Source: Mesorhizobium huakuii
GTDB lineage: Bacteria > Pseudomonadota > Alphaproteobacteria > Rhizobiales > Rhizobiaceae
NCBI RefSeq assembly: GCF_014189455.1
Contig: NZ_CP050296.1
Span: forward strand, 4,584,001-4,648,000
Reading direction: 5' to 3'
DNA: 64,000 nt
The notes below the pieces were generated by a model. The model was not told the origin of the DNA and ran no database searches. It worked only from the letters and a program-made list of their open reading frames with translations. Both the position numbers and the translations under genes were made by a program. Below are positions 26,353 through 35,632 of the stretch, one piece after another. Numbering within the stretch: position 1 is the stretch's first letter; every line of letters starts with the position of its first letter.

Positions 26353-27053
26353 CATAGGGCCAGCAGGTCCTTCAGCAGGCTCTCGTCGGCGAACGCCTCC
26401 GGCGTGCCTTCGTGCACGATCCTGCCCTTCTCCATCACCAGGCAGCGGTCCGCCGCCTTGAGAACGAGATCGAGATTCTGCTCCACCAGAACGATCGCGA
26501 TGCCGCGCTCGCGGGCGATGCGCGGCACCAGCTCGGCGATCGACTGAACGATGTTCGGCTGGATGCCTTCCGAGGGCTCGTCGAGCAGCAGCGCCGAGGG
26601 CAGGCCGCACAGCGCGCGGCCGATGGCCAGCATCTGCTGCTGGCCGCCTGAAAGCGTGCCGGCGACTTGTGCCTCACGTTCCCGCAGAATTGGGAAATAG
26701 CCGAAGATATCGTCAGGAATGCCGCCGTCGCCACGGTCCCTGGCGGCACGCGTGCCGACCTCCAGGTTTTGTCGCACAGTCAGCTGGTTGAAGATGCCGC
26801 GGCCCTGCGGCACATGCGCGATGCCGGCCCGCGCCCGGCGGAAGGCCGGCGCATTCGTAAGGTCCTGGTCGCCGAGAACCACGGCGCCACCGCTCGCCTT
26901 CAAGCCGCCAGCGATGACGCGCAGCAGCGTCGTCTTGCCGGCGCCGTTGCGGCCGAGCAGGCCGACGACTTCGCCTGATGCGACGCTGAGGTCGATGCCG
27001 TTCAGCACCGGGAGCAGGCCGTAGCCGGCCGAGACCGCGAGTGTCCGCAGCAT
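26352..27053 (-). CDS. HAAT ABC transporter ATP-binding protein (LivF/UrtE type)
   Basis: 233-residue short ABC ATPase: Walker A GRNGAGKTTLL, Q-loop HVPQGRGIFNQLTV, signature LSGGQQQM, Walker B ALLLDEPSEGIQPN and the H-loop-equivalent in VLVEQNLDL. SEGIQPN after Walker B is characteristic of the LivF/UrtE side. It pairs with the LivG-type protein at 27056-27760; the genes are 2 bases apart. Confidence 0.9.
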   Translation of the reverse strand: MLRTLAVSAGYGLLPVLNGIDLSVASGEVVGLLGRNGAGKTTLLRVIAGGLKASGGAVVLGDQDLTNAPAFRRARAGIAHVPQGRGIFNQLTVRQNLEVGTRAARDRGDGGIPDDIFGYFPILREREAQVAGTLSGGQQQMLAIGRALCGLPSALLLDEPSEGIQPNIVQSIAELVPRIARERGIAIVLVEQNLDLVLKAADRCLVMEKGRIVHEGTPEAFADESLLKDLLAL

Positions 27054-27055
27054 GG

Positions 27056-27760
27056 TCAGCGCCTCCCCAGATAGACATCGCGGACCATTTCGTCGGTCTC
27101 GATGTCATGGAAAGGACCACTGCGCAGCCGGCGTCCCTGATGCAGCACCAGCGTCTCGCAGTTCAGCGCCCGCACGAAACGGATGTCGTGTTCGACGGCG
27201 ACGATCGAGAACTCGCCCTTGAGCTGCAGCAGCATCTCGGCGGTCGCCAGCGTCTCCTGCGGCGTCATGCCGGCGGTGGGCTCGTCGAGCAGCAGCAGCC
27301 GAGGCTCGATCGCCAAAGCCATGCCGATCTCCAGCCATTGTTTCTGGCCGTGCGCGAGTTCGCCGGCCAGCGTGGCGGCGCGATTGCCGAGCGCGACCAG
27401 TTCCAGCAGTTCACCGACTGGACGGACAGGCGAGGGCACGCCCCATCGCGCCACCTTCAGATTGTCCTCGACCGAGAGGCTCGGGAACACCGACGGGATC
27501 TGGAATTTTCGCGCAATGCCGAGTCGGGCGATGCGGTGCAGCGGAAGGCCGGCTATATCGTGGCCGAGGAAGTGCACGCTGCCGCTGGTCGGGCGAAGCG
27601 TGCCGGTCAAGACGTTGAGGAAGGTGCTCTTGCCGGCGCCGTTCGGGCCGATGATGCAGCAGAGCTCCTTATCGCGGACCGTCAGGTTCAACCCTTCCAG
27701 TGCTTGCAGTCCGCCGAAGCGGATGCCGACATTCTCGGCCTGGAGCAGGACGTCGCTCAT
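27056..27760 (-). CDS. HAAT ABC transporter ATP-binding protein (LivG/UrtD type)
   Basis: 234-residue ATPase: Walker A GPNGAGKSTFL, Q-loop ARKFQIPSVFPSLSV, a modified signature LAHGQKQWLEI in place of LSGGQ, and Walker B LLLLDEPTAGMTPQE. The LAHGQKQWLEIGMAL block is typical of UrtD-type proteins of urea/amide importers. ATG 27760 overlaps the LivM-type stop (ATGA). Confidence 0.9.
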   Translation of the reverse strand: MSDVLLQAENVGIRFGGLQALEGLNLTVRDKELCCIIGPNGAGKSTFLNVLTGTLRPTSGSVHFLGHDIAGLPLHRIARLGIARKFQIPSVFPSLSVEDNLKVARWGVPSPVRPVGELLELVALGNRAATLAGELAHGQKQWLEIGMALAIEPRLLLLDEPTAGMTPQETLATAEMLLQLKGEFSIVAVEHDIRFVRALNCETLVLHQGRRLRSGPFHDIETDEMVRDVYLGRR

Positions 27761-28743
27761 CGCGCCTGCCTCCGGCCTTTGAACAGGCTCTTCAGCCGCG
27801 CGTAGATCGACAGTATGCCGTCGGGCAGCACGAAAACGATGATGACGAAGACGCAGCCGAGCAGCAGCGGCCACAGGCTCGGGTTGAAGCTTGAGATCGT
27901 CTGCTGCGCGCGTTGGATGGCGATGGCGCCCAGCACCGGACCAAGCAGCGTGCCGCGCCCGCCGACCGCCACCCAAACGATGACTTCCGTCGACAGAAGC
28001 AGGCCGGACAGGTCGGGCGCTACCAGCCCGGCCATGCAGACATAAAGCGCCCCGGCAAGCCCGGCGATGGCGGCGGACAGGACGAAGGTGACGAGCAGCC
28101 GCAGCGGCGCATTGTGGCCAAGCGCTGCCGCCCGGACCTCATTGTCCTGGATGGCGGTCAGCACCGTACCCCAGCGGCCACGGCTGATCGACCACAGCGC
28201 CAGCACGACCACCGCGACGATCGCCGTGACGAAGATGTAGGAGGGCAGATCCTGGCTGAGATCGACATGCATCCCGCCAACATCAAACGCGATCGGCGGG
28301 ATACCAATCAGGCCGCTGTCGCCGCCGGTGACCGAGCTCCAGGAGACGGCGGCTTGCTGGCAGATGACGCCCATCGCCAGCGTGACGATGGTGAAGTAGC
28401 TGCCGCGGATGCCGCCAAAGAACAGGAAGTAGCCGATGATGGCGGCGACGAAGGCTGCACCGGCCACCGCGCCCATGATGCCGAGCAGGCTGCCGAAGGG
28501 GATGGCGTCGTTGAGCGTGATCAGCGCCATGATGTAGCCGCCAATGCCGAAAAAGGCGGCGTGGCCGAAACATAATATGCCGGTGCGACCCCAGAAGAAG
28601 TCGAGGCTCGCCGCGAACAGGCCGAAGATCAGCGCGTCGCGGATCACCGTCAGCTGGTAACCGTCGGCGAAAAGGGGATAGATGACGGCGAGCGCCGCGC
28701 AGACGGCGAAGATCAGCAGCCAGTTGCGGTCGCGGGCGATCAT
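27757..28743 (-). CDS. HAAT ABC transporter permease (LivM/UrtC type)
   Basis: 328-residue membrane protein with about nine hydrophobic helices. Family blocks FWGRTGILCFGHAAFFGIGGYI and TAIQDNEVRAAALGHNA are clear. UrtC-type proteins share the GRTGxLCFGHAAFFG pattern. Its start overlaps the stop of the LivH-type gene (ATGA). It forms the membrane channel with that protein. Confidence 0.88.
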   Translation of the reverse strand: MIARDRNWLLIFAVCAALAVIYPLFADGYQLTVIRDALIFGLFAASLDFFWGRTGILCFGHAAFFGIGGYIMALITLNDAIPFGSLLGIMGAVAGAAFVAAIIGYFLFFGGIRGSYFTIVTLAMGVICQQAAVSWSSVTGGDSGLIGIPPIAFDVGGMHVDLSQDLPSYIFVTAIVAVVVLALWSISRGRWGTVLTAIQDNEVRAAALGHNAPLRLLVTFVLSAAIAGLAGALYVCMAGLVAPDLSGLLLSTEVIVWVAVGGRGTLLGPVLGAIAIQRAQQTISSFNPSLWPLLLGCVFVIIVFVLPDGILSIYARLKSLFKGRRQAR

Positions 28744-29597
28744 CGCGACGCTCCGTTGAACAGGCCGTTGGGCCGCAGCCGCACGGCGACGATGGCCGCC
28801 AGCAGCACGATCGCTTGCGCCAGCGATGGCGAGATCTGGTAGTTGAGTACGCTGGTCAGCCCGCCGACGAAGACACTGCCGGCGACGAGGCCTCCGATCG
28901 AGCCGACGCCGCCGACAATGACGACGAAGAAGGCGTTGGCGAGATAGTTCACGCCCATCTGCGGCAGTACGATCGCCAGCGGCGCGACCAGCCCGCCGGC
29001 GAGCCCGGCAATGGCCGCACCGAAGGTGAAGGCGATGGCGTAGGTGCGCCGCGTGTTGATGCCGACGCCTTCGGCCATTTCGCGGTTCTGGATGACGGTG
29101 CGGATGTCGAGCCCGAAGGAGGTCCGGCTGATCAAGAGGACGACGCCGAGCAAGGTCAGCATGGCAATGGCGATCAGGATCAGCCGATAGGCGGGATAGA
29201 CGGTGAAGAACAGGTCGAGCGTGCCTTCGATCGGTGGCGTCACCGGCTTGGCGCCGAGACCGAAGGTCAGCTCCAGTCCTTGCTGCAGGATCAGGCTGAC
29301 GCCCCAGGTGGCAAGCACGGTCGAGACCGGCCGCGAATAGAGATGACGGATGATGGCGAATTCCAGGATGCAGCCGACCACGGCGCCGGCGATGGGCGCG
29401 GCGGCCAGACCCAGCCAGAACGAGCCGCCGATGCTCTGGACGAAATAGACCGCAAAGGCACCGACGGTGACGAACTCGCCATGCGCCAGGTTGGTCACGT
29501 TCATCAGGCCGAAGCTGATCGCCAGCCCGAGCCCGACCAGCATCAGGATGCTGATCAGCGTCAGCGCGTTGAGGAGCGTGGTGACGACAAAATCCAT
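28740..29597 (-). CDS. HAAT ABC transporter permease (LivH/UrtB type)
   Basis: 285-residue permease: GLAISFGLMNVTNLAHGEFV near the N-terminus and FFVVIVGGVGSIGGLVAGS near the C-terminus are hallmarks of the LivH/UrtB family. ATG 29597 lies 4 bases after the deacetylase-family stop; a TTG 21 bases upstream is a poorer start. Together with the downstream genes it forms a complete five-component importer. Confidence 0.88.
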   Translation of the reverse strand: MDFVVTTLLNALTLISILMLVGLGLAISFGLMNVTNLAHGEFVTVGAFAVYFVQSIGGSFWLGLAAAPIAGAVVGCILEFAIIRHLYSRPVSTVLATWGVSLILQQGLELTFGLGAKPVTPPIEGTLDLFFTVYPAYRLILIAIAMLTLLGVVLLISRTSFGLDIRTVIQNREMAEGVGINTRRTYAIAFTFGAAIAGLAGGLVAPLAIVLPQMGVNYLANAFFVVIVGGVGSIGGLVAGSVFVGGLTSVLNYQISPSLAQAIVLLAAIVAVRLRPNGLFNGASR

Positions 29598-29601
29598 CGT
29601 G

Positions 29602-30724
29602 TCAGGCAGCACTTGCAAGGCGTTGGCGCAGGCCGGCGAGCAGGGCTTCGGCGGCGTCGATCACCGCAGCCTGATGCGGCTGCAAATCCTGTCCGGCCCA
29701 TTCGTCGATATGGTCCGAGAGCGGGTCGACCACTTCGGTGCGGTGATTGGCCAGCGTCTCGATGACGGCATGGCCGCAGAACGGCACATAACCCTCGGAG
29801 TAGCCGCCTTCATGGCTCATCATCAGGCGCCCGTTCGACGTTTCGGCGGCCAGCGCCACCATGCGCGCGGCAAGGCGCCGGAAGCATTCGCTGTTCAGCA
29901 TCATGCGGCCGAGCGGATCGAAGCCCGATGCGTCGAAACCGGAGGCGACAATGACGAGGTTCGGCTTGAAGGCGCGCAGTGCGGGGGGCAACAACGCGGT
30001 CGAAGGTCGCCTCATAGGCGCCGGTGCCGCTGCCCGCCGGCAGCGGGATGTTGATGTTGTAGCCTTCGCCTTCACCCTTGCCATTGTCGGCCAGCGCGCC
30101 GCGCCCGGTCGGGTAGAGATTGTCCTGGTGCAGGGAAATCGTCAGCACCGACGGATCGGAATAAAACACCGTCTCGGTGCCGTTGCCGTGATGCACGTCC
30201 CAGTCGACTATCGCCGCACGGCCGAGCAGGCCTTCATGCTGCAGCCGGCGCACCGCCACGCCGATGTTGGAGAACAGGCAGTTGCCCATCGCCTGGTCGG
30301 GCTCGGCATGATGCCCCGGCGGGCGCGCCAGCGCATAGGCATTGTCGACGCGGCCGGTCAGCACCGCGCGCATCGCGGCATAGGTGGTGCCGGCCGAGAG
30401 CAGGGCGATGTCGAAACTGTTGAGGCCGATCGGCGCCTGCGGCCCGGCGAAACCGGAACCGCGTTCGCTGAGCATGCGGATATCGTCGACATGGCGCTGC
30501 GTGTGAACGCGTAAGAGATCCTCGACCGTCACCGGCTCGGCAAGGATCGGCACCAGGTGGCGCGCCAGGCCGCTGACCTGGATGAGGTTGTTCAGCCGGC
30601 GCTTCGATCCGGGCGATTCCAGGTGCCGGCCGGGTTCCACGAAACGGCCGGGAGGCATCATGTCGGCACTGGGGCCGGTGTCATGCCACATCAGCTGTTC
30701 GTGAAAAACGTAACCTGTCGCCAT
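29602..30724 (-). pseudogene. Histone-deacetylase/acetylpolyamine amidohydrolase family protein, frameshifted
   Basis: Arginase/deacetylase-fold zinc hydrolase that removes acetyl groups from amines. The N-terminal half shows LARPPGHHAEPD, the zinc site IVDWDVHHGNGTE and ISLHQDNLYP. At a run of six C on the coding strand (plus-strand G at 29983-29988) the frame shifts. Deleting one base restores VVAPALRAFKPNLVIVASGF, then FDASGFDPLGRM with the last zinc Asp, and SHEGGYSEGYV with the catalytic Tyr, ending at 29602 (373 residues). It is co-transcribed with the importer, suggesting an acetylated amine as substrate. Confidence 0.85.
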
Positions 30725-30808
30725 AAGCAGCGTCCTCTGCAATCCGGAGGAGGCTAGCAGGCTAACGATGCCATGGCCCGACCCGAAAGAGGGGGTTGTG
30801 CCAGATGT

Positions 30809-33523
30809 CTATGCCCCTCCTTTCGGAGGGGGACGGAGGTTCGCTGCCGCCTGCGCGGCACGCACGGCCTGGACGCGGTTCGACACCGAGAGCTTGCCGA
30901 AAATGTTCTTCAAATGCCATTTCACCGTCGTTTCGCTGACCGACAGCGCAACCGCGATATCCCTGTTGGACATGCCTTCCGACAGGCAGCGCAGCAGTTC
31001 GGTCTCGCGTTGGGTGAGTTGTTCCTTTTCCGCTGCCGGTGCCGCCTGCTTCCGCATCGCCACAGGCATGGTCTGCGCGGCATCGATGATGCGCGTTGCA
31101 TAGGCTGACAGGGACGGGTCGGTCTTTGCCTGCGCGGCGCGCAGCCGCATCAACGCTTCGACCACAGGCCTGCCCTCGTCGACGAAAGAGCGAATGAAGC
31201 CGGAAGGCTGGGCAAGGCGCAGCGCTTCGAGGAGATGCCGGTCGGCCTCGCGCTGGTCCTGGCCGGCGCTCTTGGCGCGCAGGATCAGCGCCAGTATGTG
31301 GCGGCGCATGCGCCCGCTGCTTTTCGTCCGCTCCAGCAGCGCGTCGAGAAGTGCCGCGGCCGCCGCGTAGGATTTTTCCGCCGTCAGCAGCCTTCCTTCG
31401 GCGAAGAACTCGAATTCGTTGGCGACAGTCGGGGCGGTTTCAGTGCTTTCGCGGCGATGCTCGTCGAGCAGGGCGCGCGCCTCGGCGATGCGGTTCTGGT
31501 CGATGAGCAGCCGGATGCGATCATGCACCAGCACCGAAGCGAGGCGGCGGTAGACGGAGCCGCGCACGCGCTGGTAGACGCGTTCCAGCATATCCAATGC
31601 CACGTCGCCGCGACCGGTCAGCTGCAGCACGCGGGCATAGGTCGGCACGCTGGCCAGGGGATAGACGATGACCGCGGCGCCCTCGATCAGCGGCCCGAGA
31701 TTTTCGACCAGCGTCAGCGCCTCGCCGGATGCGTTGGTTTCGTAGGCGAGTTCGGCGAGCAGCGTTCCGGCCAGCGCCTCGGCATAGGAGTTCGCGCCGA
31801 TCCGCGTCCTGGCCTCGATGATAGTGTTGCGCAGCAGCTTTTCGGCGGCGGGCAGGCGGCCGGCCGAGCGCTCGATGACGGCCATGTAGCAATTGGCGAT
31901 GGTGACGCCGAGCAGGCTGCCGCTTCGCTCATGCGCCTTGCGCGCCGCGTCCGCCGCCGCCCGAGCACCCTCGAGGTCGCCCAGCGCGTAGAGATTGTAG
32001 CCGATGACATTGGCGGTCGCGCCTTCCATGAACCAGGCGTCGGGGGCGATGATGCGCAGGGCAGACAGCGCGGTGTCCCGCGCGGCCTCGAACTGCTCCA
32101 GCGTGCTGTGCACGGCGGCATCGAGGACGACGATTTCGGCCTCGATCGTGGTGCCGGTCAGCGTGCCCGGATCCTTGCCGTCGGCCGGCCGGGTCTCGAC
32201 TAGCTTGCGCGCATTGGCGAGCGTCTGCTGCGCGATCTCGGGCTGGCTTGAGTGCACCGCCAGCCACAGCACGACGAGTTGCAGCCGGATGCGCTGGTCG
32301 ACCAGTTTCCTCGGCAGCAGTGCCAGCAACTGGCGCACATAGAGCAGCTGGCACTGGGCGATGAGTTCGAGCGCGTTGTTTTCGACGAACACCGCCGCGC
32401 GGGCCTGGTCGCCGGCGGCGAGCGCATGTCCGATCGCCTCGGTCAGCATCTTGCGTTCGCCGAACCATTCGGCCGCGGCCAGATGCAGCGGTGCGATCAT
32501 CTCCGGCTCGCGCCGTTCCATTTCGCGGCTGAGGAAGTCGTGGAACAGATGATGATAGCGGAACCAGCGCCGCTCCTCGTCGAGCGGCACCAGGAACAGG
32601 TTGCGGGTCTCGATCTCGGTGATGTCAGCCTCGGCGTCGGCCGCGCGCAAGACGGCCCGGCACGCTTCGGCGCTGAAGCGCTCGAAGATCGAACTGTGGA
32701 GCAGGAACTTCGCCAGGGCCGGCGGCAGCCCCAGGAAGACTTCGCCCATCAGGAAATCGGCGACATTGCGGTTGGCGCCGGTGAAATTGCCGATGACGGT
32801 TTCCGGAGCATGCGCGGCACTGAGCGACAGCGAAGCGAGTTGCAGGCCGGCGGCCCAGCCTTCGGTCCGCGAGCACAAGGTCTCGACGGTACCGCTGCTG
32901 ACGCTGAGGCCCAATTTGTCGTTGAAGAAGGCTTCGGCTTCGGACGATGCGAAGCGCAGATCGTCCGGGCCGATTTCGAACACGTCGCCAAGCACCCTGA
33001 GCTTGCCGAGCTGCAGGTCGGGCAGGTTGCGCGAACCGATGACGAAGGCGACGTCGGCCGGCGCCTGCCGGGTCAGCCGCTCCATGAACCGCTTCACCGC
33101 CGGCGCCTCGATGACGTGGTAGTCGTCGAAGAACAAAGTGATGTCGGCGTCGCGCGCCGCAAAACCCGCCACCAGTGCTGCGAGCACGACATCGAGCTGC
33201 GGGATCGGGCTCGACTGGAAGGCGAGGTCGAGCTCGGCCGGATTCTGGACGAGATGGCGCAGCGCGCCCACCAGATGCGACAGGAAGGCGCCTTCGTCAT
33301 TGTCCGTCGCCTCGCAGGACAGCCATGCGGTCAACCGGCCATGGCGTGCGACCTCAGCCGCCCACTGCGCCATCGTCGTCGACTTGCCGAAGCCTGCTGG
33401 CGCGGCGAACAACACGATGCGCGTGTCGACATGCCGCTCCAGCCTCGACAGGATGCTTTCGCGCCACACCCACCGGCGATGGTGAGACGATGAAAGGCCG
33501 GCGGGTTGCGAAGACGGTCTCAT
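30809..33523 (-). CDS. Large MalT-type LuxR-family transcriptional regulator
   Basis: 904-residue ATP-dependent regulator. N-terminal STAND ATPase: Walker A APAGFGKST (residues 41-49), Walker B region ITLFFDDYHVI, and AFVIGSRNLPDLQLGKLR. A long TPR-like helical middle follows. The C-terminal LuxR helix-turn-helix covers TQRETELLRCLSEGMSNRDI and VSETTVKWHLKNIFGKLSVS. ATG 33523 overlaps the acetyltransferase stop (ATGA). Likely senses an effector through the helical middle and controls its own 9-kb unit. The same gene order suggests control of deacetylase and importer. Confidence 0.88.
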   Translation of the reverse strand: MRPSSQPAGLSSSHHRRWVWRESILSRLERHVDTRIVLFAAPAGFGKSTTMAQWAAEVARHGRLTAWLSCEATDNDEGAFLSHLVGALRHLVQNPAELDLAFQSSPIPQLDVVLAALVAGFAARDADITLFFDDYHVIEAPAVKRFMERLTRQAPADVAFVIGSRNLPDLQLGKLRVLGDVFEIGPDDLRFASSEAEAFFNDKLGLSVSSGTVETLCSRTEGWAAGLQLASLSLSAAHAPETVIGNFTGANRNVADFLMGEVFLGLPPALAKFLLHSSIFERFSAEACRAVLRAADAEADITEIETRNLFLVPLDEERRWFRYHHLFHDFLSREMERREPEMIAPLHLAAAEWFGERKMLTEAIGHALAAGDQARAAVFVENNALELIAQCQLLYVRQLLALLPRKLVDQRIRLQLVVLWLAVHSSQPEIAQQTLANARKLVETRPADGKDPGTLTGTTIEAEIVVLDAAVHSTLEQFEAARDTALSALRIIAPDAWFMEGATANVIGYNLYALGDLEGARAAADAARKAHERSGSLLGVTIANCYMAVIERSAGRLPAAEKLLRNTIIEARTRIGANSYAEALAGTLLAELAYETNASGEALTLVENLGPLIEGAAVIVYPLASVPTYARVLQLTGRGDVALDMLERVYQRVRGSVYRRLASVLVHDRIRLLIDQNRIAEARALLDEHRRESTETAPTVANEFEFFAEGRLLTAEKSYAAAAALLDALLERTKSSGRMRRHILALILRAKSAGQDQREADRHLLEALRLAQPSGFIRSFVDEGRPVVEALMRLRAAQAKTDPSLSAYATRIIDAAQTMPVAMRKQAAPAAEKEQLTQRETELLRCLSEGMSNRDIAVALSVSETTVKWHLKNIFGKLSVSNRVQAVRAAQAAANLRPPPKGGA
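30814..30831 (-). terminator. Hairpin inside the last codons of the LuxR gene
   Basis: Coding strand CCCCTCC-GAAA-GGAGGGG, a 7-bp stem with a GAAA tetraloop, encoding the final residues PPPKGGA. It resembles dispersed GC-rich rhizobial palindromes that often form gene ends. It may lower expression of the deacetylase gene, 84 bp downstream. Confidence 0.45.
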
Positions 33524-34152
33524 CTGGCGCCAGGCACCCATTCCGTTTCGATCAACGGGATTTGCGGGGCCGCATCGCGCGGCAGGGTTCCCTTGATACG
33601 GGGATCGTCGGTGATCTCGAAACCCGCTGCATAGGGCTTGAACCCGCAAGCCCGGTAGAAACCGATGACACTGTGATGGTCGATGCTGCTTGTGTGCAGC
33701 CAGATGCGGCCGGGGCCGAGGCGCCATGCCTGATCGAGCGCACCGGCCATCAGCCGCTTGCCGAGGCCGCGGCCGGTCAAGGAAGGGAAAAGGCCGAAAT
33801 AGGTGATCTCGATCTCGTTGTCGTCGGCAACGCGGAATTCGACCATGCCGACATGGCCGCCGCTTTCATCATGGCCGTAATAGAGATGCTGGCGCGCGGC
33901 GACTTCGGAATCCGACATTTCGGCGGCGCGGTCCCACAGCCAGGGAGCGCCGATCTCGAGAAAGATCGCCCGGTAGGCGGCGCTGTCGGGCTTGCTGATC
34001 CGGGTCATTGCCAAGGGTTGGGCGAGACCCGGCATCGGGGCACGCGCTTCCATCCATGTCACCGCATTGACGATCTTGCCGGCCGGCACGCGCCGGTAAC
34101 CGGACGCGAGATCGGTGATTTCATCCGGCAATGGGCCGTCGGTGACCTGCAT
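33520..34152 (-). CDS. GNAT-family N-acetyltransferase
   Basis: 210 residues. Acetyl-CoA-binding motif A is clear: FGLFPSLTGRGLGKRLM with the R/Q-x-x-G-x-G/A pattern (RGLGKR), then the motif B region SVIGFYRACGFKPY. ATG 34152 is preferred (GAGGA just upstream); ATG 34188 is possible. It is the first gene of the unit that also encodes a deacetylase-family enzyme, so acetylation and deacetylation of one amine may be balanced here. Substrate unknown. Confidence 0.8.
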   Translation of the reverse strand: MQVTDGPLPDEITDLASGYRRVPAGKIVNAVTWMEARAPMPGLAQPLAMTRISKPDSAAYRAIFLEIGAPWLWDRAAEMSDSEVAARQHLYYGHDESGGHVGMVEFRVADDNEIEITYFGLFPSLTGRGLGKRLMAGALDQAWRLGPGRIWLHTSSIDHHSVIGFYRACGFKPYAAGFEITDDPRIKGTLPRDAAPQIPLIETEWVPGAR

Positions 34153-34190
34153 CTGTCCTCGATCTCCGCCATGCAGCTTCGCTGGCATGC

Positions 34191-34301
34191 GGGAAGCTGA
34201 TGCCAACTCTGCGCCCCCCCTGCCAAGAGCTTCCCGGGTTGGGCCATCGTTTTGGCCCGACCTGTCTCTTTGCCTTTCCCGGTAATGGCATATGAGATAT
34301 G
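34191..34301. promoter_or_regulatory. Divergent control region with inverted repeats
   Basis: 178-bp gap between the divergent acetyltransferase and M20 genes. GGGAAGCT (34191-34198) faces AGCTTCCC (34228-34235), flanking a run of seven C. Nearer the M20 gene, CATAT-GAG-ATATG (34289-34301) is a palindrome in an AT-rich patch. The latter suits a GntR-type operator, and a GntR gene (38016) ends this operon. Binding is inferred. Confidence 0.42.
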
Positions 34302-34330
34302 ATACACCATCCACGAGAAAGCGGAATATC

Positions 34331-35632
34331 GTGACTGAGCGAATTGCCGACGAAGCCATTTTGCGCGCGGTCGATGACGGCTTCGCGCGGCAAGTCGCAT
34401 TCCTGGCGGACCTCGTGCGCTTTCCCTCCCAGCGCGGCGGGGAGCACGCCGCGCAATCCTTCATGGCCGCTGCCTATGAGGCCGATGGCTATAGGGTCGA
34501 CATGTGGCGTGTCGATGTCGGCGCAATCCGCGATCTGCCGGGCTTTTCACCCGTGGCGGTCTCGTATGACGATGCCTTCAACGTCGTTGCCACCCACACG
34601 CCGCGAAACGCCACTGGCCGCTCGCTGATCCTCAACGGCCATATCGACGTGGTGCCGACGGGACCGCTCGACCGCTGGGTGCGCGATCCCTACGACCCGG
34701 CGATCGAGGGTGGTTGGATGCATGGCCGCGGCGCAGGCGACATGAAGGCCGGCCTGTCGGCCTGTCTCTATGCGCTGACCGCTTTGCGCAGCCTCGGCTA
34801 TCAGCCGGCTGCGAACGTTTACCTCCAGTCGGTGGTCGAGGAGGAATGCACCGGCAATGGCGCGCTCGCTTGTCTGCAGCGCGGCTATCGCGCCGATGCC
34901 GCCTTCATTCCCGAGCCCCTGGAACCGCGCTTGATGCGGGCGCAAGTCGGGCCGATCTGGTTCAGGGTCGAGGTCGACGGCGATCCGCAACATGCCTCCG
35001 GCGCTTTCTCGGCCGGCGCCAATGCCATCGAGAAGGCCTTCCTCATCATCCAGGCGCTGAAGCAGCTCGAAATCGTCTGGAATGCGCGCAAGGTCGATGA
35101 TCCGCATTTCTGCAATCACCCGCATCCGATCCGCTTCAACCTCGGCAAGATCGAAGGCGGCGAATGGACATCGAGCGTGCCGGCGCGCTGTGTTTTCGAG
35201 ATGCGTGTCGCGACCTATCCCGGCCAGAAGCTCGAGGACGCCAGGGCCGAGCTCGAAGCCTGCATCGCCGATGCGGCCCGCGCCGATCCGTTCCTGGCCA
35301 ATCGCCCGCCCAAGATGAGCTACAATGGCTTCATGGCCGAGGGCTACGTGCTGGAGGGTGCCGACGAGATGGAAGCCGTGCTGCGCCGCAGCCATACGGC
35401 CGTGTGGGGCGAGCCGCTGACCGAACATGTTACCTCTGCTACGACGGATGCACGCTTCTTCGGCCTCTATGCCGACACGCCGGCGATCGTCTATGGCCCG
35501 ATCTGCCGCATGCCGCATGGCTATGACGAGGCCGTCGATCTGGATTCGGTGCGCAAGGTCACCCAGACCATCGCGCTGTTCATCGCCGACTGGTGCGGCC
35601 TCGAGCCGATCGATCCGGAGGCGCACTCATGA
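34331..35632 (+). CDS. M20-family amidohydrolase/deacylase (ArgE/DapE type)
   Basis: 433-residue zinc peptidase-family enzyme. Metal ligands fit the family: His104 and the catalytic Asp106 in LNGHIDVVPTG, bridging Asp137 in GRGAGDMKAGL, and catalytic Glu in SVVEEECTGNG (about 170-172). A lid domain follows. Members cleave N-acyl groups from amino acids or diamines. The start is set at GTG 34331; an upstream ATG at 34292 sits inside the palindrome and is less likely. The stop overlaps the kinase start (ATGA). It probably releases the free amino compound used by the next two enzymes. Confidence 0.82.
   Translation: MTERIADEAILRAVDDGFARQVAFLADLVRFPSQRGGEHAAQSFMAAAYEADGYRVDMWRVDVGAIRDLPGFSPVAVSYDDAFNVVATHTPRNATGRSLILNGHIDVVPTGPLDRWVRDPYDPAIEGGWMHGRGAGDMKAGLSACLYALTALRSLGYQPAANVYLQSVVEEECTGNGALACLQRGYRADAAFIPEPLEPRLMRAQVGPIWFRVEVDGDPQHASGAFSAGANAIEKAFLIIQALKQLEIVWNARKVDDPHFCNHPHPIRFNLGKIEGGEWTSSVPARCVFEMRVATYPGQKLEDARAELEACIADAARADPFLANRPPKMSYNGFMAEGYVLEGADEMEAVLRRSHTAVWGEPLTEHVTSATTDARFFGLYADTPAIVYGPICRMPHGYDEAVDLDSVRKVTQTIALFIADWCGLEPIDPEAHS

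Noticed and set aside
29602..30724. Programmed frameshifting in the deacetylase-family gene
   Set aside because: The change is at a plain six-base run with no stimulatory structure seen, and the same kind of error occurs in two unrelated genes, so error or mutation is simpler.
32252..33493. 413-codon plus-strand frame opposite the LuxR gene
   Set aside because: Shadow of the ATPase and helical regions; composition biased and no domain.
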